Shown here: positions 35,101-45,449 of the stretch, in pieces
Layout: each line of letters begins with the position of its first letter
Numbering within the stretch: the first letter of the stretch is position 1
NCBI GenBank assembly: GCA_950097015.1
Contig: CATNEN010000038.1
Coordinates: forward strand, 34,186,501 to 34,250,500
DNA: 64,000 nucleotides
From: Macrostomum hystrix
Lineage: Eukaryota; Platyhelminthes; Macrostomidae
Reading direction: 5' to 3'
Position numbers and translations under genes: made by a program
Notes under the pieces: generated by a model
Databases searched by the model: none
What the model was told of the DNA's origin: nothing
What the model saw: the letters and a program-made list of their open reading frames with translations, nothing else

Positions 35101-36879
35101 GGAGGCTGAATATGCCTACAGGAAGCAGAAGTTGATTGTGCCAATTTTGATGGAGCAAAAGTACAAGCCAAGCGGTTGGCTGGGCATTATGCTCGGCATG
35201 GGTATGTACAGGGACTTCTCTGGCAAGTACCCGTTCGAGACTAAAATTACTGAGCTAGTCGAAGTGTTGCGCAAGGTGCGGCTTGGAGAACCGCTGCAGG
35301 TAAGCCCCCAAATGCTTTTGAAGAGAATATGTCTTCAATGTTGGATATGGATGTCGACCGGGGAAGGAAGTGAGACTGGCTAGGCGAGGTGTGAGGTGGA
35401 TGTCGGCCGGGGAAGGAAGTGAGACTGGCTAGGCGAGGTGTGAGGTGGATGTCGGCCGGGGAAGGAAGTGAGACTGGCTAGGCGAGGTGTAAGGTGGATG
35501 TCGGCCGGGGAAGGAAGTGAAACTGGCTAGGCGAGGTGTGAGGTGGATGTCGGCCGGGGAAGGAAGTGAAACTGGCTAATGTCGGCCAGGGAAGGAAGTG
35601 AGACTGGCTAGGCGAGGTGTGAGGTGGATGTCGGCCGGGGAAGGAAGTGAGACTGGCTAATGTCGGCCGGGGAAGGAAGTGAGACTGGCTAGGCGAGGTG
35701 TGAGGTGGATGTCGGCCGGGGAAGGAAGTGAGACTGGCTAGGCGAGGTGTGAGGTGGATGTCGGCTGGGGAAGGAAGTGAAACTAGCTAGGCGAGGTGTG
35801 AGGTGGATGTCGGCCGGGGAAGGAAGTGAGACTGGCTAGGCGAGGTGTGAGGTGGATGTCGGCCGGGGAAGGAAGTGAAACTGGCTAGGCGAGGTGTGAG
35901 GTGGATGTCGGCCGGGGAAGGAAGTGAGACTGGCTAGGCGAGGTGTTAGGTGGATGTCGGCCGGGGAAGGAAGTGAAACTGGCTAGGCGAGGTGTGAGGT
36001 GGATGTCGGCCGGGGAAGGAAGTGAAACTGGCTAATGTCGGCCGGGGAAGGAAGTGAAACTGGTTAGGCGATGTTCGAGGTGGGTTTCAGCCGGAAAAGA
36101 AATTCAAACTGGTTTAGCGGAAGGTGGATGTTGGTCAATGAAGAAATGGTGGGAGGTAGGTGTCGGCCGGATCAGGAATTTAAATATGTCCGGCGGCGTG
36201 CGAGGTGGGTTTCAGTCGAGGAAGGAGTTTTAACCGGTCATGCTGGGTTTGAGGTGGTTTTCGGCCGAGGAAAGATGTAAAAATTGTTAAGAGGGTGAGA
36301 GGTGTCTCATGTACTGTTAGTCGCCGAAGCCAGTTGGCGAAAACCAGACTGATTTGGTAACTTTTCAGGTTGGCTGCGCATACTTGTTGTAAGTTAGTGT
36401 TGAATTCAACTCGATAAATCAAAATCAAAACTAAGTCAGCTTTTATCGAGCAAATGCAAACAATCCAAACAAAATTTCGCCAGAGTGAGGTGACCCTGGC
36501 GGCTGGCACGACTCAACAACGATCGTCGATGACAGCCGCGGCCTTGTCCAGCGACGGCGGCAGCCGCCCCGTGAGCTCTGCCGGCTCGCGTGAGCATCAC
36601 TTCCCGTCGGCCTTCGCCTCTCTGCCGCCTATTGGAGTGGTCGGCGGCGCAACAAAACTGCGCGCCTGGACGGCAGAACAGACGGCTCGGTGGCTGCGCG
36701 AGAGAGCCGATCTGCCCGACTCGACGCTGACAACTATCGCGGGCGACGATTTGCACTTTCTGGTGACGGCGCGCGACCGAGATGCGCGCACCTTCTACAG
36801 GCTGGCTGAGCGGTACTTGGCACAGCCGGTGTCTGTGCAGCACTTGGCCAAATTCGTTAACGCCCTGTACGAACTGTGA
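29130..36879 (+). CDS. ARM-TIR-SAM-like protein (SARM1-related TIR family)
   Basis: Six exons: 29130-29148, 30861-31585, 33340-33629, 34148-34430, 34964-35299 and 36484-36879. All joins keep frame (phases 1,0,2,0,0), giving 682 residues. About residues 1-345 are helical, with armadillo-like repeats (CINRLALNEVNKKLLVGFG, LPVLRAMIDSG). The TIR domain (about 415-545) starts HVMLSYQHENKPLAVQIKDAL, passes VWIDYERMQG and MCMSRTYKESNNCRLEAEYA, and ends KLIVPILMEQKYKP..WLGIMLG. The Glu in NCRLEAEYA lies where NADase TIRs keep their catalytic Glu, so NAD cleavage is plausible but inferred. The last exon ends in a SAM-like domain (WTAEQTARWLRERADLP...LAKFVNALYEL). SARM1 is ordered ARM-SAM-SAM-TIR, so this order is different. 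The first exon encodes only six residues and a base, the model's weakest point; the exon 6 acceptor (AATTTCGCCAG) is also weak. Confidence 0.82.
29149..30860. other. Intron 1 of the ARM-TIR gene
   Basis: AT-rich, no array, no other gene. It begins GTGAGT and ends ATTGCAG. It contains two perfect or near-perfect hairpins at 29711-29745 and 29797-29823. Confidence 0.55.
29711..29823. repeat. Two adjacent hairpins in intron 1
   Basis: 29711-29745: GGTCCCTCTGTAGTA pairs with TAGTACGGAGGGACC (13 of 15). 29797-29823: ACCACTAGGA pairs perfectly with TCCTAGTGGT around a 7-nt loop. No miRNA family recognised. Confidence 0.5.
31586..33165. repeat. GTGAGAATG-type array filling ARM-TIR intron 2
   Basis: Degenerate tandem units built from GAGAATGTGA, GAGAATGATGA and GAGAGGGCGA run from the exon 2 donor itself (CAG|GTGAGAGGG) for about 1.6 kb. 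Larger blocks of ~100-130 bp are themselves repeated (for example 32220-32320, 32590-32690, 32700-32800). Practically every unit contains GTGAGA, a copy of the real donor. Confidence 0.93.
33690..34115. repeat. Two joined arrays in ARM-TIR intron 3
   Basis: A 19-bp GGGGATCTGAATTCACAAT unit (about 33695-33890) merges into a 22-bp GATTCGAGGATATGGGGATC unit (33890-34115). The two share GGGGATCTG.ATTC, so one likely derives from the other. The array ends about 35 bp before the exon 4 acceptor. Confidence 0.9.
34490..34835. repeat. 15-16-bp GAGATGAGACAGGGGA array in ARM-TIR intron 4
   Basis: About 21 copies of a GAGATGAGACACGATA / GAGATGAGACAGGGGA alternation, beginning some 60 bp after the exon 4 donor. 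Confidence 0.9.
35335..36110. repeat. 49-bp array in ARM-TIR intron 5
   Basis: About fifteen copies of a 49-bp unit containing GGATGTCGGCCGGGGAAGG and ACTGGCTAGGCGAGGTGTG; some copies lack the last ~20 bp. It decays gradually through 36110-36290 into diverged units. Confidence 0.92.
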
Positions 36880-36985
36880 CTGCAGCCAGCGAGGAGGCAA
36901 TTCGGCCCATTTCGCTGGCTCCTTAGCACACAAAAACAGATACTGTACGCAGGCAGCACACGCAGGCAGGCAGGAATTGAGCTCA
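36880..36985. repeat. Dispersed SINE-like repeat, family 2, copy 2
   Basis: Starts GCAGCCAGCGAGGAGGCAAT directly after the ARM-TIR-SAM stop codon and closely matches 58560-58640. It would form the start of that gene's 3' UTR. Confidence 0.65.
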
Positions 36986-37881
36986 TGGACCTTGGTGCGA
37001 GAGGCAAACGCGTTTACCGCCCTCTACCACTCACCCCTTTGTTAAGAACTTCCTTAAATACTATCAATCATCAGCGATTAATAGAATAGTTGACGATTCT
37101 CAAGCTAGGTTATAGCCTAGATTATAGCTAGATTAAAGGTCGAGATTTCGAATCTCAGCTCTAGTGATAAACTCTTTGTCCTATTTAGGACATGAATTCG
37201 AATATTTCATTCAACTTTCATGACAGGATGAAACATTTGCGTACGGAAGAGCTTCGATTTCTCTATCCGTATTTTATTTTCTATATGTTTAGCGGCTAAG
37301 CTGTGTACACCTGATATACCTGCTGTAGAGGTTTTATCTCTATCTTTATTGCGATATTTACAAATATAGACTCACGCTAAGTGGTATAATACTCGTACTT
37401 TATAAAACTAACCGAAAGAAAACAAAATTGTTATATTTTGTGCTTCATAATTTCATTTCTATTTAAATTTCGCATACGGGAATGGGACAAGTATCTGTTA
37501 AGACGTTGTCATGGTTAATCAATGAACTCACCAGATCAAGCTGTGGCCATTGTGCCTTCAGATAAATGTAGCTAAGTCGTTAAAAAAGAATCACAGCAAG
37601 TATTTTGCCTGTACTTGTCAACGTGAATGTATTTTTTTAATTTTAATGCGCAGATGACAATCACAGAGAAACATCTCTAAAAGCTGCTGCTTTTGAAGAA
37701 TTTAAAGGCACAACTAGGGTAAAAGCTTTTAAAATGTGATGTATGATGCGTAGTTGAAAAGCTATTTGACAGACACTTTAATAGACAACGGCCAATAAAA
37801 TGAAACTGCTTTAGTAACTGCTTCGACTTTCACAATAAATGTCCGCTGCATGTTTCACAAGCGAGTCTCACTAGCAACAAA
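36986..37881. other. Intergenic, no gene
   Basis: AT-rich; nothing recognised apart from the likely promoter of the first lectin gene at its end. Confidence 0.5.
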
Positions 37882-38721
37882 ATGGGACCACTGCTAGCTC
37901 AGCTAGTCCTGTTGCAGATTTTGAACAATCAAGCCACCAGCTGCAGAACCACCTTCCACCCAATTCTCACGGCGAACTGTGTGTCAAAAGTTCACCAGCA
38001 GGCGCTCAATCTTGACATCGCGGCCTGCGCACTCCGCTGTCGGACAGCTCCGAGGTGCCGAGCCTTCGCCATGGAGCCGTCGACTCCGACGACGCAGCAG
38101 CTCTGCCTGTTGTTCGCATTCGATGCCTGCAGCTCGCAGCTGCTGCTCGATCCCAGCTCGTGGAGCAGCGGCTGCGGCAGCAGAAGGCTCCGAGTGTTCG
38201 TCAAGCAGTCGGAGGGTCTCGAGCCGGGCCGACTGTGTCCAGCCGACTATCGATGGGTGAGCGGCGTCAGTGGCAGCCAGTTCAAGGGATCGCTGTACAA
38301 GGCTGCGGGGAACAGGCAGGTCGGGAGCTGGAACACCCAGGCTGTCAGCTGCCGGAGCTTCCTGAACATCTTGGAGGGCTCCGCCATGCCGCTGACGAAG
38401 CTGGCCGATCTGAGCAGCGTCCAGGAGCTCCAGGATGTGAGGACGTCCATTGAACTCGCCAGTGGTGACATCTGGGTGGGCGCCACCTCACTGGGCAACG
38501 GCAGCTGGGCCTGGCCTGACTGCGGCTGGCCGCTGCCTCTCAGTACAACCGGCAATGGCGGACTGTGGAACACTGGCGAGCCCAACGAAGCAAACAGCAG
38601 CGACATTAGGGCCAGGATTTTGAGCTCGGGCCTCTCGGACCGACCCGCCAGTTTGCAGTTCTATAACGGTGCCTGCGAGTGCTCTGATCCATTTTCGTTC
38701 TTCACTACTACTGGCCTATGA
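37882..38721 (+). CDS. Secreted apple/PAN + C-type-lectin-like protein, paralogue A
   Basis: Single-exon 279-residue protein. Residues 1-20 form a signal peptide (PLLAQLVLLQIL). Residues about 22-112 are Cys-spaced like a PAN/apple domain (CALRCRTAPRCRAFAME...LCLLF...C). Residues 113-276 look like a divergent C-type-lectin domain: ADYRWVSG, SCRSFL, DIWVGA..LGNGSWAWPDCGWPLP, LWNTGEPNE and the final ACECSDPF. GEPNE carries the EPN triad that in classical lectins binds mannose-type sugars, but the WND calcium motif is not seen. Secreted lectins of this type act in recognition, adhesion or mucus. It is the first of four tandem members and shares a near-identical ~400-bp core with B and C. Confidence 0.82.
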   Translation: MGPLLAQLVLLQILNNQATSCRTTFHPILTANCVSKVHQQALNLDIAACALRCRTAPRCRAFAMEPSTPTTQQLCLLFAFDACSSQLLLDPSSWSSGCGSRRLRVFVKQSEGLEPGRLCPADYRWVSGVSGSQFKGSLYKAAGNRQVGSWNTQAVSCRSFLNILEGSAMPLTKLADLSSVQELQDVRTSIELASGDIWVGATSLGNGSWAWPDCGWPLPLSTTGNGGLWNTGEPNEANSSDIRARILSSGLSDRPASLQFYNGACECSDPFSFFTTTGL

Positions 38722-38931
38722 AGAGTTGTCATCAAGCTTAGGACTTAAGAAGGATGAATGTTCTTGTTTTATTCTTAATTGTGTCCTTGTTGGCTTACTG
38801 ATCTACTTAGTTTGCTTGTGTGAGATTCGCGGGCCAGAATTCGCGATCTTGCTTTGTTCTACAATTTCGAATCCGGGAGTGCAACGGCGCCTGCGAGTGC
38901 TCGGGCCCGTTTTGGTACTTTTGGCAATACG

Positions 38932-39170
38932 TATGGTCTATTCGAAAGTCTGTGGTCAATACGTATGGTCTATTCGAAAGTCTGTGGTCAATACGTATGG
39001 TCTATTCGAAAGTCTGTGGTCAATTCGTATGGTCTATTCGAAAGTCTGTGGTCAATACATATGGTCTATTCGAACTGTGGTCAATACGTATGGTCTATTC
39101 GAACTGTGGTCAATACGTATGGTCTATTCGAACTGTGGTCAATACGTATGGTCTATTCGAACCAAAGATT
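38932..39170. repeat. 32/22-bp minisatellite downstream of lectin A
   Basis: Tandem units containing ACGTATGGTCTATTCGAA, four with the AGTCTGTGGTCAAT spacer (32 bp), then shorter ones with CTGTGGTCAAT. A stray unit recurs at 39315-39345. Confidence 0.9.
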
Positions 39171-40164
39171 ATAAATACCAAATACCAAATACCAAATACC
39201 AAAGATGATAAATTATAAATTTAAATTTAATTAAAATTAATTAATTAATTAAAATTATAAATTTAAAATTATAAATTATAAATAAATAGGGTATTTATAA
39301 TCTTTGATTCGAGCTGTGGTCAATACGCATGGTCTATACGAACTATAAATTATCAATGTGAACTACCAGCTATAAAATAAAAAAGCGCACTATGAATACC
39401 ATAGACATAAATATGTCAGCTAAAATGTCTTAGGGTAAAAAGAAATCCTTCGCGTCCGTCTGTCAACTTTCCTTTTAACGGCCATAGACAAAACGACGAC
39501 TTTCGAAAAGCGAAGAGCACTCAATCTGAGATCGGAGCGCTTCTTAATTGATTGCTATCCGCTGCTCTGTTTAGTGTTAAAAATCAACCAATTAGTTTGT
39601 ACTCAGTTATCCCAGACAGTCAAACGGTAACAGCCGTGCAAATTCCTGGCAGTCAGGTATGTGACACCTGCCAGAGAGTATATGGTGCTTAATTGTAAAC
39701 TGATAATGTCAGCGTTAATGAAGACCGTTGCAGATAATGTCAATAAAAGTCAAAATCTAAATCGATCAATGCTTGTCAATCAAAAATGAATCTGTTGATT
39801 GCCTTCCGTCCGTCTGCATTAGCAGCCCTGCATTAGAATAACAAAATAGAACGGAAGGGACAGCATGAAAAGTAAGCACTATACGAGCTTGACTGAACTG
39901 ACGTCCTGCTGGCACTAAAAGCCCCAGCTCTGGCGTCTATTGAGGCCTTAGCAAAATTATAACGACATGTTTGAGAGACTGGCGACGCAAGCCTTGAGCC
40001 CATAAAAGTGATACAGTGAGAGTTATATTTGTCGCCATGGAGACACATTTAGTGGCCCAGTACGGCTATAGAAAGCAAGCATTTCTAAAAAAGTCTATCT
40101 AAAAAAAATCGTCAAAGCTAGAGCCCAGAACTTTTTCCATTGGCTAAAAGCACAGAGAGTAGCC
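39171..40164. other. Intergenic between lectins A and B
   Basis: AT-rich (AAATACC and AATTAA runs at 39175-39290). A diverged AACGG-type ACAG tract is seen, but no gene. Confidence 0.5.
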
Positions 40165-41007
40165 ATGTTTGCTCTGCTGGCTCATCTACTCCTGCTGCAC
40201 ATGCTGAGTTGTCCAGCCGCTAGCTGCGGCAACTTCCACTCGATTCTTACATCGAACTGCGTGTCACCAGCCTACCAGCGTGTGATGTCAGTCGGTCCAG
40301 ACCTCGCCTCTGGTACCGTGGCCTGCGCTGCTCGCTGTCGAACAGCTCCGAGGTGTCGAGCCTTCGCCATGGAGCCGTCGACTCCGACGACGCAGCAGCT
40401 CTGCCTGCTGTTCGCATTCGATGCCTGCAGCTCGCAGCTGCTGCTCGATCCCAGCTCGTGGAGCAGCGGCTGCGGCAGCAGAAGGCTCCGAGTGTTCGTC
40501 AAGCAGTCGGAGGGTCTCGAGCCGGGCCGACTGTGTCCAGCCGACTATCGATGGGTGAGCGGCGTCAGCGGCAGCCAGTTCAAGGGATCGCTGTACAAGG
40601 CTGCGGGGAACAGGCAGGTCGGGAACTGGAACACCCAGGCTGTCAGCTGCCGGAGCTTCCTGAAAATCTTGGAGGGCTCCGCCATGCTGCTGACGAAGCT
40701 GGCCGATCTGAGCAGCGTCCAGGAGCTCCAGGACTTGCGGTCAACCACTGGACTCGCTAATGAGGAAGTGTGGGTGAGTGCAGCTCTTCTGGTCAACGGC
40801 AGCTGGGCCTGGTCTGACTGCGGCTGGCCCCTGCCCCTCATAGACGCCAGCCGTGGTGGACTGTGGGTAGCAGGCGGTCCGAACAGTCTCGGCAGCGCAA
40901 CTGTTCACGCGAGGATCGTGGGCGCCGCTATCAATGACATTGCGGACTCGCGGGATTACCATGGAGCCTGCGAATGCATTGATCCATTTTGGTTGTTTTC
41001 GCTGTAA
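40165..41007 (+). CDS. Secreted apple/PAN + C-type-lectin-like protein, paralogue B
   Basis: 280 residues, single exon, same architecture as A: signal peptide with FALLAHLLLLHML, PAN/apple Cys pattern, then the lectin-like half with EVWVSAALLVNGSWAWSDCGWPLP. The sugar-site region reads GGPNS where A has GEPNE, so the acidic residue of the EPN triad is lost. The N-terminal segment before CRTAPRCRAF and the last ~90 residues differ strongly from A while the core is near-identical, suggesting changed specificity. Confidence 0.8.
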   Translation: MFALLAHLLLLHMLSCPAASCGNFHSILTSNCVSPAYQRVMSVGPDLASGTVACAARCRTAPRCRAFAMEPSTPTTQQLCLLFAFDACSSQLLLDPSSWSSGCGSRRLRVFVKQSEGLEPGRLCPADYRWVSGVSGSQFKGSLYKAAGNRQVGNWNTQAVSCRSFLKILEGSAMLLTKLADLSSVQELQDLRSTTGLANEEVWVSAALLVNGSWAWSDCGWPLPLIDASRGGLWVAGGPNSLGSATVHARIVGAAINDIADSRDYHGACECIDPFWLFSL

Positions 41008-41424
41008 AGCTTCTTTATACACTTTAGTTCTCCGAGGCAGTACATTTTGAAATTAATAGAAATACGAGTAGTGTGATGCTCGATATCTCTTTGACACTAA
41101 CATGCTGCACCGAGACAACATCTTTATAGTCTAGGCACAGACACAGAATTAAACATTGCAAGGAATATCCTTTGTCACTGCGATAATTCGACTAATTTAT
41201 GCCGATGATTTTTTCTGCACTTATATTCAATAATTTCACTTGTTTCTTGCGAGACAAGGCAATTTATTAGTTTATGCTTAGTAAACACACTGACGACTTT
41301 TGTAATGGCAACTGCACTAAGAGAGTAAAAGCTTTTTCTATCTCAAATATCTAAACAATATTATTAAAGCAGCTTTTTTGCAGCAAAATAAAAAAATGTA
41401 ATTTTTTAATTGATAAACAAATTT
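41008..41424. other. Intergenic, no gene
   Basis: AT-rich 3' flank of lectin B; nothing recognised. Confidence 0.5.
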
Positions 41425-41640
41425 CACCTAACCCGATTGGGCCAGATGTACAGCCGACAGCAATTGCGCGGCGCATCGAAAGGCTGCGTACGACTGTTCA
41501 GTCCGTGGACTGTGGGACGACACACTCAGCCTCAATTTCGCCAGCATCACTTCAGATGCTAGTAACGATTAAACTGCTGAATTGACTAAATCAAATTTAG
41601 AGTTCAGTTTGTTACTAAATCTACCATGGCTCCACCATGC
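41425..41640 (-). mobile_element. SINE family 1, 3' part
   Basis: It matches in reverse the copies at 45450-45740 and 59487-59765: GCGCGGCGCAT, CAGTCCGTGGACTG, a TTAGAGTTCAGTTT block. The tRNA-like head is missing or beyond recognition. Confidence 0.7.
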
Positions 41641-41683
41641 TGCTGACTTCGAGTTCGCGCCGATCTAACCATAGGCTGAAACC

Positions 41684-42327
41684 CCTCTAGGCCATACTCC
41701 GGAGGGTGACTGGTACGCCGGAGATTTCCGGCGTACCAAATGAGTTTTCCAAAAAATTGGCGTACCACCGATTCGAAAAAGCATTTGGCGTAACACCTTT
41801 GGCGTACCACCAAGCTGAAGTTGAATTGGCGTACCACTTTTAGCGTACCATTGGCACCACCAGGCAAAAATTGTTGCCAGAGTAAAAACTTTTTGTAATT
41901 TTGCGTAAATTACGACATAAAAGATACGACTACATCACACGACAATGTATTTTACGTAAAAAATTGCATATATTTTTTCCTGCATTGTATAACTTGATTA
42001 ATCATTTTATAAATATATTAATAAAATATTGTAGCCTAGTATTATTGGTAAATAAATTTCTGAGCGCTGATTATATCTGTTATTTTTTAATAATTGTTAA
42101 AGTTTGTCCGCTATATTTTTACCGTTTTCAAAGTCGAAATGTTATTATTATTATTATATTATTATTATTATTATTATTATTATTCTGTTATTATTTTTAG
42201 TGCCGCAACGTTATACACTGAGGGACCCCCACGTCTTTCTTTTGGCGTACCACTGGTGTACCACTTGGGAATCCTCCTTTTTCCTTCCGGCGTACCACAT
42301 TACACCATCCGGACTATGGCCTCTAGG
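41684..42327. mobile_element. DNA transposon with GGCGTACCA subterminal repeats and 8-bp duplication
   Basis: The body is 41692-42319 (628 bp). Terminal inverted repeats CCATA(C/G)TCCGG are flanked by the perfect 8-bp duplication CCTCTAGG (41684-41691, 42320-42327). At least seven GGCGTACCA copies cluster within 180 bp of the left end and several within 90 bp of the right end, mostly in one orientation, with GGTACGCC inverses nearest the left end. The AT-rich middle contains an ATT microsatellite. No coding capacity; superfamily unassigned among those giving 8-bp duplications. Confidence 0.82.
42130..42190. repeat. (ATT)n microsatellite
   Basis: About 15 ATT trinucleotides in the middle of the 41692-42319 element. 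Confidence 0.9.
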
Positions 42328-42515
42328 TAATAAACGGATTTTATGTTCTTTTAAAAGAAACTGAAATTAACTACAAGGAGCTTATTGCAATACGCGGAAT
42401 CCAGGGACCAATGAAGAGAAACCTCTATAGGCCAATGTATTCATCTAAAAAATGTATAAAAAGGAAAAGTGTGACATTCATAAGCAAAAAACACGGCATC
42501 TGAAAGGGGAACAAC

Positions 42516-43391
42516 ATGCAGTTGAGCCGCAAGATTCAAAAGTTTCTTCTCATTCTGGGGTTTGCTATGTCGCTGCTGAATAGCCAGCCAAACACTGCTG
42601 ACTGCGGACGGAGGGTCCCCTTCCACCCGATTTGGACCTCGAACTGCGTGTCCCCTCAGCACCTTCAGCTGCTCAGTCTTGACATCGCTGCATGCGCACT
42701 CCGCTGTCGGACAGCTCCGAGGTGCCGAGCCTTCGCCATGGAGCCGTCGACTCCGACGACGCAGCAGCTCTGCCTGCTGTTCGCATTCGATGCCTGCAGC
42801 TCGCAGCTGCTGCTCGATCCCAGCTCGTGGAGCAGCGGCTGCGGCAGCAGAAGGCTCCGAGTGTTCGTCAAGCAGTCGGAGGGTCTCGAGCCGGGCCGAC
42901 TGTGTCCAGCCGACTATCGATGGGTGAGCGGCGTCAGCGGCAGCCAGTTCAAGGGATCGCTGTACAAGGCTGCGGGGAACAGGCAGGTCGGGAACTGGAA
43001 CGCCCAGGCTGTCAGCTGCCGGAGCTTTCTGAGCATCTCGGACGGCTCCGCCATGCCGCTGACGAAGCTGGCCGATCTGAGCAGCGTCCAGGAGCTCCAG
43101 GATGTGAGGACGTCGACTGGACTTTCAGCTGAGCAGATCTGGGTGGGCGCCGCCTCACTGAGCAACGGCAGCTGGGCCTGGTCTGACTGCGGCTGGCCGC
43201 TGCCTCTGCTTAAGACGAACACTGGAGGACTTTGGAAGCCGGGCGAGCCAAGCAATCCGAACAGGGTGGGAAACCGTGCCAGGCTATTCAGTGCCGATAT
43301 GGCAGACTCGGACAGCAGCGAGCAGTTCCACGCAGCCTGCGAATGCGCTGATCCATTCTTCTCTGTTTCTGCCGTTGACTTTCTGCCGTAA
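42516..43391 (+). CDS. Secreted apple/PAN + C-type-lectin-like protein, paralogue C
   Basis: 291 residues, single exon. The signal peptide follows a basic start (LLILGFAMSLL), then the PAN/apple core and lectin-like half (QIWVGAASLSNGSWAWSDC). The sugar-site region is GEPSN rather than GEPNE. The core DNA (about 42685-43110) is almost identical to A and B; ends differ. The C terminus is extended past ADPFF. The start context is preceded by AT-rich DNA and a TATAAAAAGG-like box at about 42455. Confidence 0.82.
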   Translation: MQLSRKIQKFLLILGFAMSLLNSQPNTADCGRRVPFHPIWTSNCVSPQHLQLLSLDIAACALRCRTAPRCRAFAMEPSTPTTQQLCLLFAFDACSSQLLLDPSSWSSGCGSRRLRVFVKQSEGLEPGRLCPADYRWVSGVSGSQFKGSLYKAAGNRQVGNWNAQAVSCRSFLSISDGSAMPLTKLADLSSVQELQDVRTSTGLSAEQIWVGAASLSNGSWAWSDCGWPLPLLKTNTGGLWKPGEPSNPNRVGNRARLFSADMADSDSSEQFHAACECADPFFSVSAVDFLP

Positions 43392-43467
43392 ATGAGCAGC
43401 GGTGTCAGAGCAGCTTCTACTCGAGTGATTCTATCGGCTGTCTGAGCAGAGGGACACAGATTTGATG

Positions 43468-44422
43468 CTTTTGTTGTGAGCTGCGTCTCACAACGCCCTT
43501 GCCCCGACCCCTGCGTTCTCTAAACTTTCCACCCCCAGTCACCTGCTCAATCCAGTTCTACCCGGCCCCGTCTTAGCCCACCCTCCTTTTCGTTGTTTTT
43601 CACTCGCCCATTGGCTGCCCCCTGCGCCGTCTTCGCTTTGGGGGCTAGCCCAATCAGGTCTCTCGCCAAGGAGACTTCTGATTGGCTAGCCTTCCACCTT
43701 TGCTCTCTCTCTCTCGGCTCTCGACCCTGTGAGTTTTGCCCCCACTCCCAGCCCTGCGTGGCTTAGCCTCCCCCGGCCCTGCGTGGCTCCGCTCTGCCCC
43801 GTCCAGCCATATGCTCTCGCCCCCCACCCTACGCTGTTATTTATTCGCGCGCGCTGCCCGTGGCCAGCTCGCCCGCGCCGCTCCGCCCGAGTACTGCCTT
43901 GAGAACGCTGTCTTGAGTTAGAGCAATAACTTAAATAGGAGGTTAGGCGCGAACGATTGTTATAGAATAAATTACGCAGCCTGAGACACTTCGATTGATT
44001 TGAGTGCAGCGTTCGATCCCTCCCGTTAAGAAAAGCTTTAACGAGTTATTTACTCGTATTTGTCCGTGCTCCAAACTTGTTCATCTGCCCGAAATCTGCT
44101 ACTTCCCAAGCTCATCATCATCACCTTTCTCCTCCAGAGTCTTCTCTCGAGTCTGCGAAGCGTCGGTACGCCTCCAGACCGTCATCCAGCTCTCTCTGGG
44201 GCTGTCGAGTGGCTACCTGCTCGCAGTGAAATCACTCGCGCATCTTCTGTGTCGGGCTTAGCGAGTGTCTATACGCTCCAAGCCCATTCCGTTTCCGCTC
44301 GGAGTGTCTGAACGCCTCGAGGGTCGCCGCGTCCCATCCCTCATCCCCGGCAAGCTTTGGGCAGTCTGTACCCGAACCCTGGCTACCACGCCTGCGAGCG
44401 GTAGCGGCAATTACAACACTTT
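43468..44422 (+). mobile_element. Solo LTR downstream of lectin C
   Basis: The body is 43472-44418 (947 bp), ends TGTTGTGAG...TTACAACA. A 4-bp duplication CTTT is at 43468-43471 and 44419-44422. The first half is GC-rich with repeated TGATTGGCTAGCC and CCAATCA-type motifs; AATAAA at about 43967 could be the polyadenylation signal, giving + orientation. The ends and duplication length match the LTR at 27032, suggesting related families though interiors differ. No internal genes. Confidence 0.78.
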
Positions 44423-45449
44423 CTATTTGTTTCAATCAGAATTCCTGTTCAGAGTTCAGGCTTGCAGCGAGATGCATGCACGTCAGACAACTGACGTCAG
44501 AGACAAGTTCTAATTCGGAAACATATTCTACTGAAAATTAGGAATCAAATATAATTTTGCCTTCATCTTTCTTTGCTCTGGTTAACGCCTGAAGGCACGA
44601 AACTAGGTCGATAGCAACTTCAAAAAGAATTGACCATGGGCCACTGAATATTTAACTTTTAAACAGTAGACCACGGGCCTTTTTGAAATACCGACATGTA
44701 TCGCCCAAAACATTCCACCAATCGCGATAAAAATCCAGCTCACGGGCTAAATTTCCGCTCCATCCGATGAAGCAACTTCCAGAATCACAGAACATCAGCA
44801 TCGTCGAAATATTCAACTATATTCGTCGGAGTCTCTGGTGGCAAGAACCACCAATATAGGCATCATGTTGCTGCTCGAAAAATCTCATCATTTAATTATG
44901 TCCGCTATCATTGTTGACTATTTTGGATAGATCGAATTATTTTTTTTTCATTTCTGAACCAATATGGATTCGCCATAGAGTTTATATATAGTAGAGCAAT
45001 GTTACTTGTCATAGGGCGGAAAATGTAGCTTCATTTTTGGACTTTCACGAAAATCGGTCATTCTGTTTGGGAGCTATCGTGAAGTAGGCAGCGGGTATTT
45101 GAAATGCCACTGTGGTCTTTCCCCAAGGGAGAAAGTCTTAGAAAATCTCCTTTGTGAATTATTTTCATTTTAACCGAATAATTTTCCTTTTTCACGTCTT
45201 CCTTTTCATATTCTTTGAATCGGAAGTATATCGAATCGCCCAAAGCTTTGACATGCAAGTGTCTGTGGGATATTGCGATTGACAGCTGGCTCCAAAAAGT
45301 TTTCCTTTTTGTAGTTTAATAGACAAATGAAGTTAGTAAAGATGAAAAAACCGAAAATAGAAGTTTGTAATCAAGCGAATTTGCAATGCTTTTTGTCTAC
45401 TATTAGTAGCACATTTTTTCTGGTCGCCTAATAATTAAATATAATAACT
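44423..45449. other. Intergenic, no gene
   Basis: No gene, array or RNA recognised; AT-rich. Confidence 0.5.
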
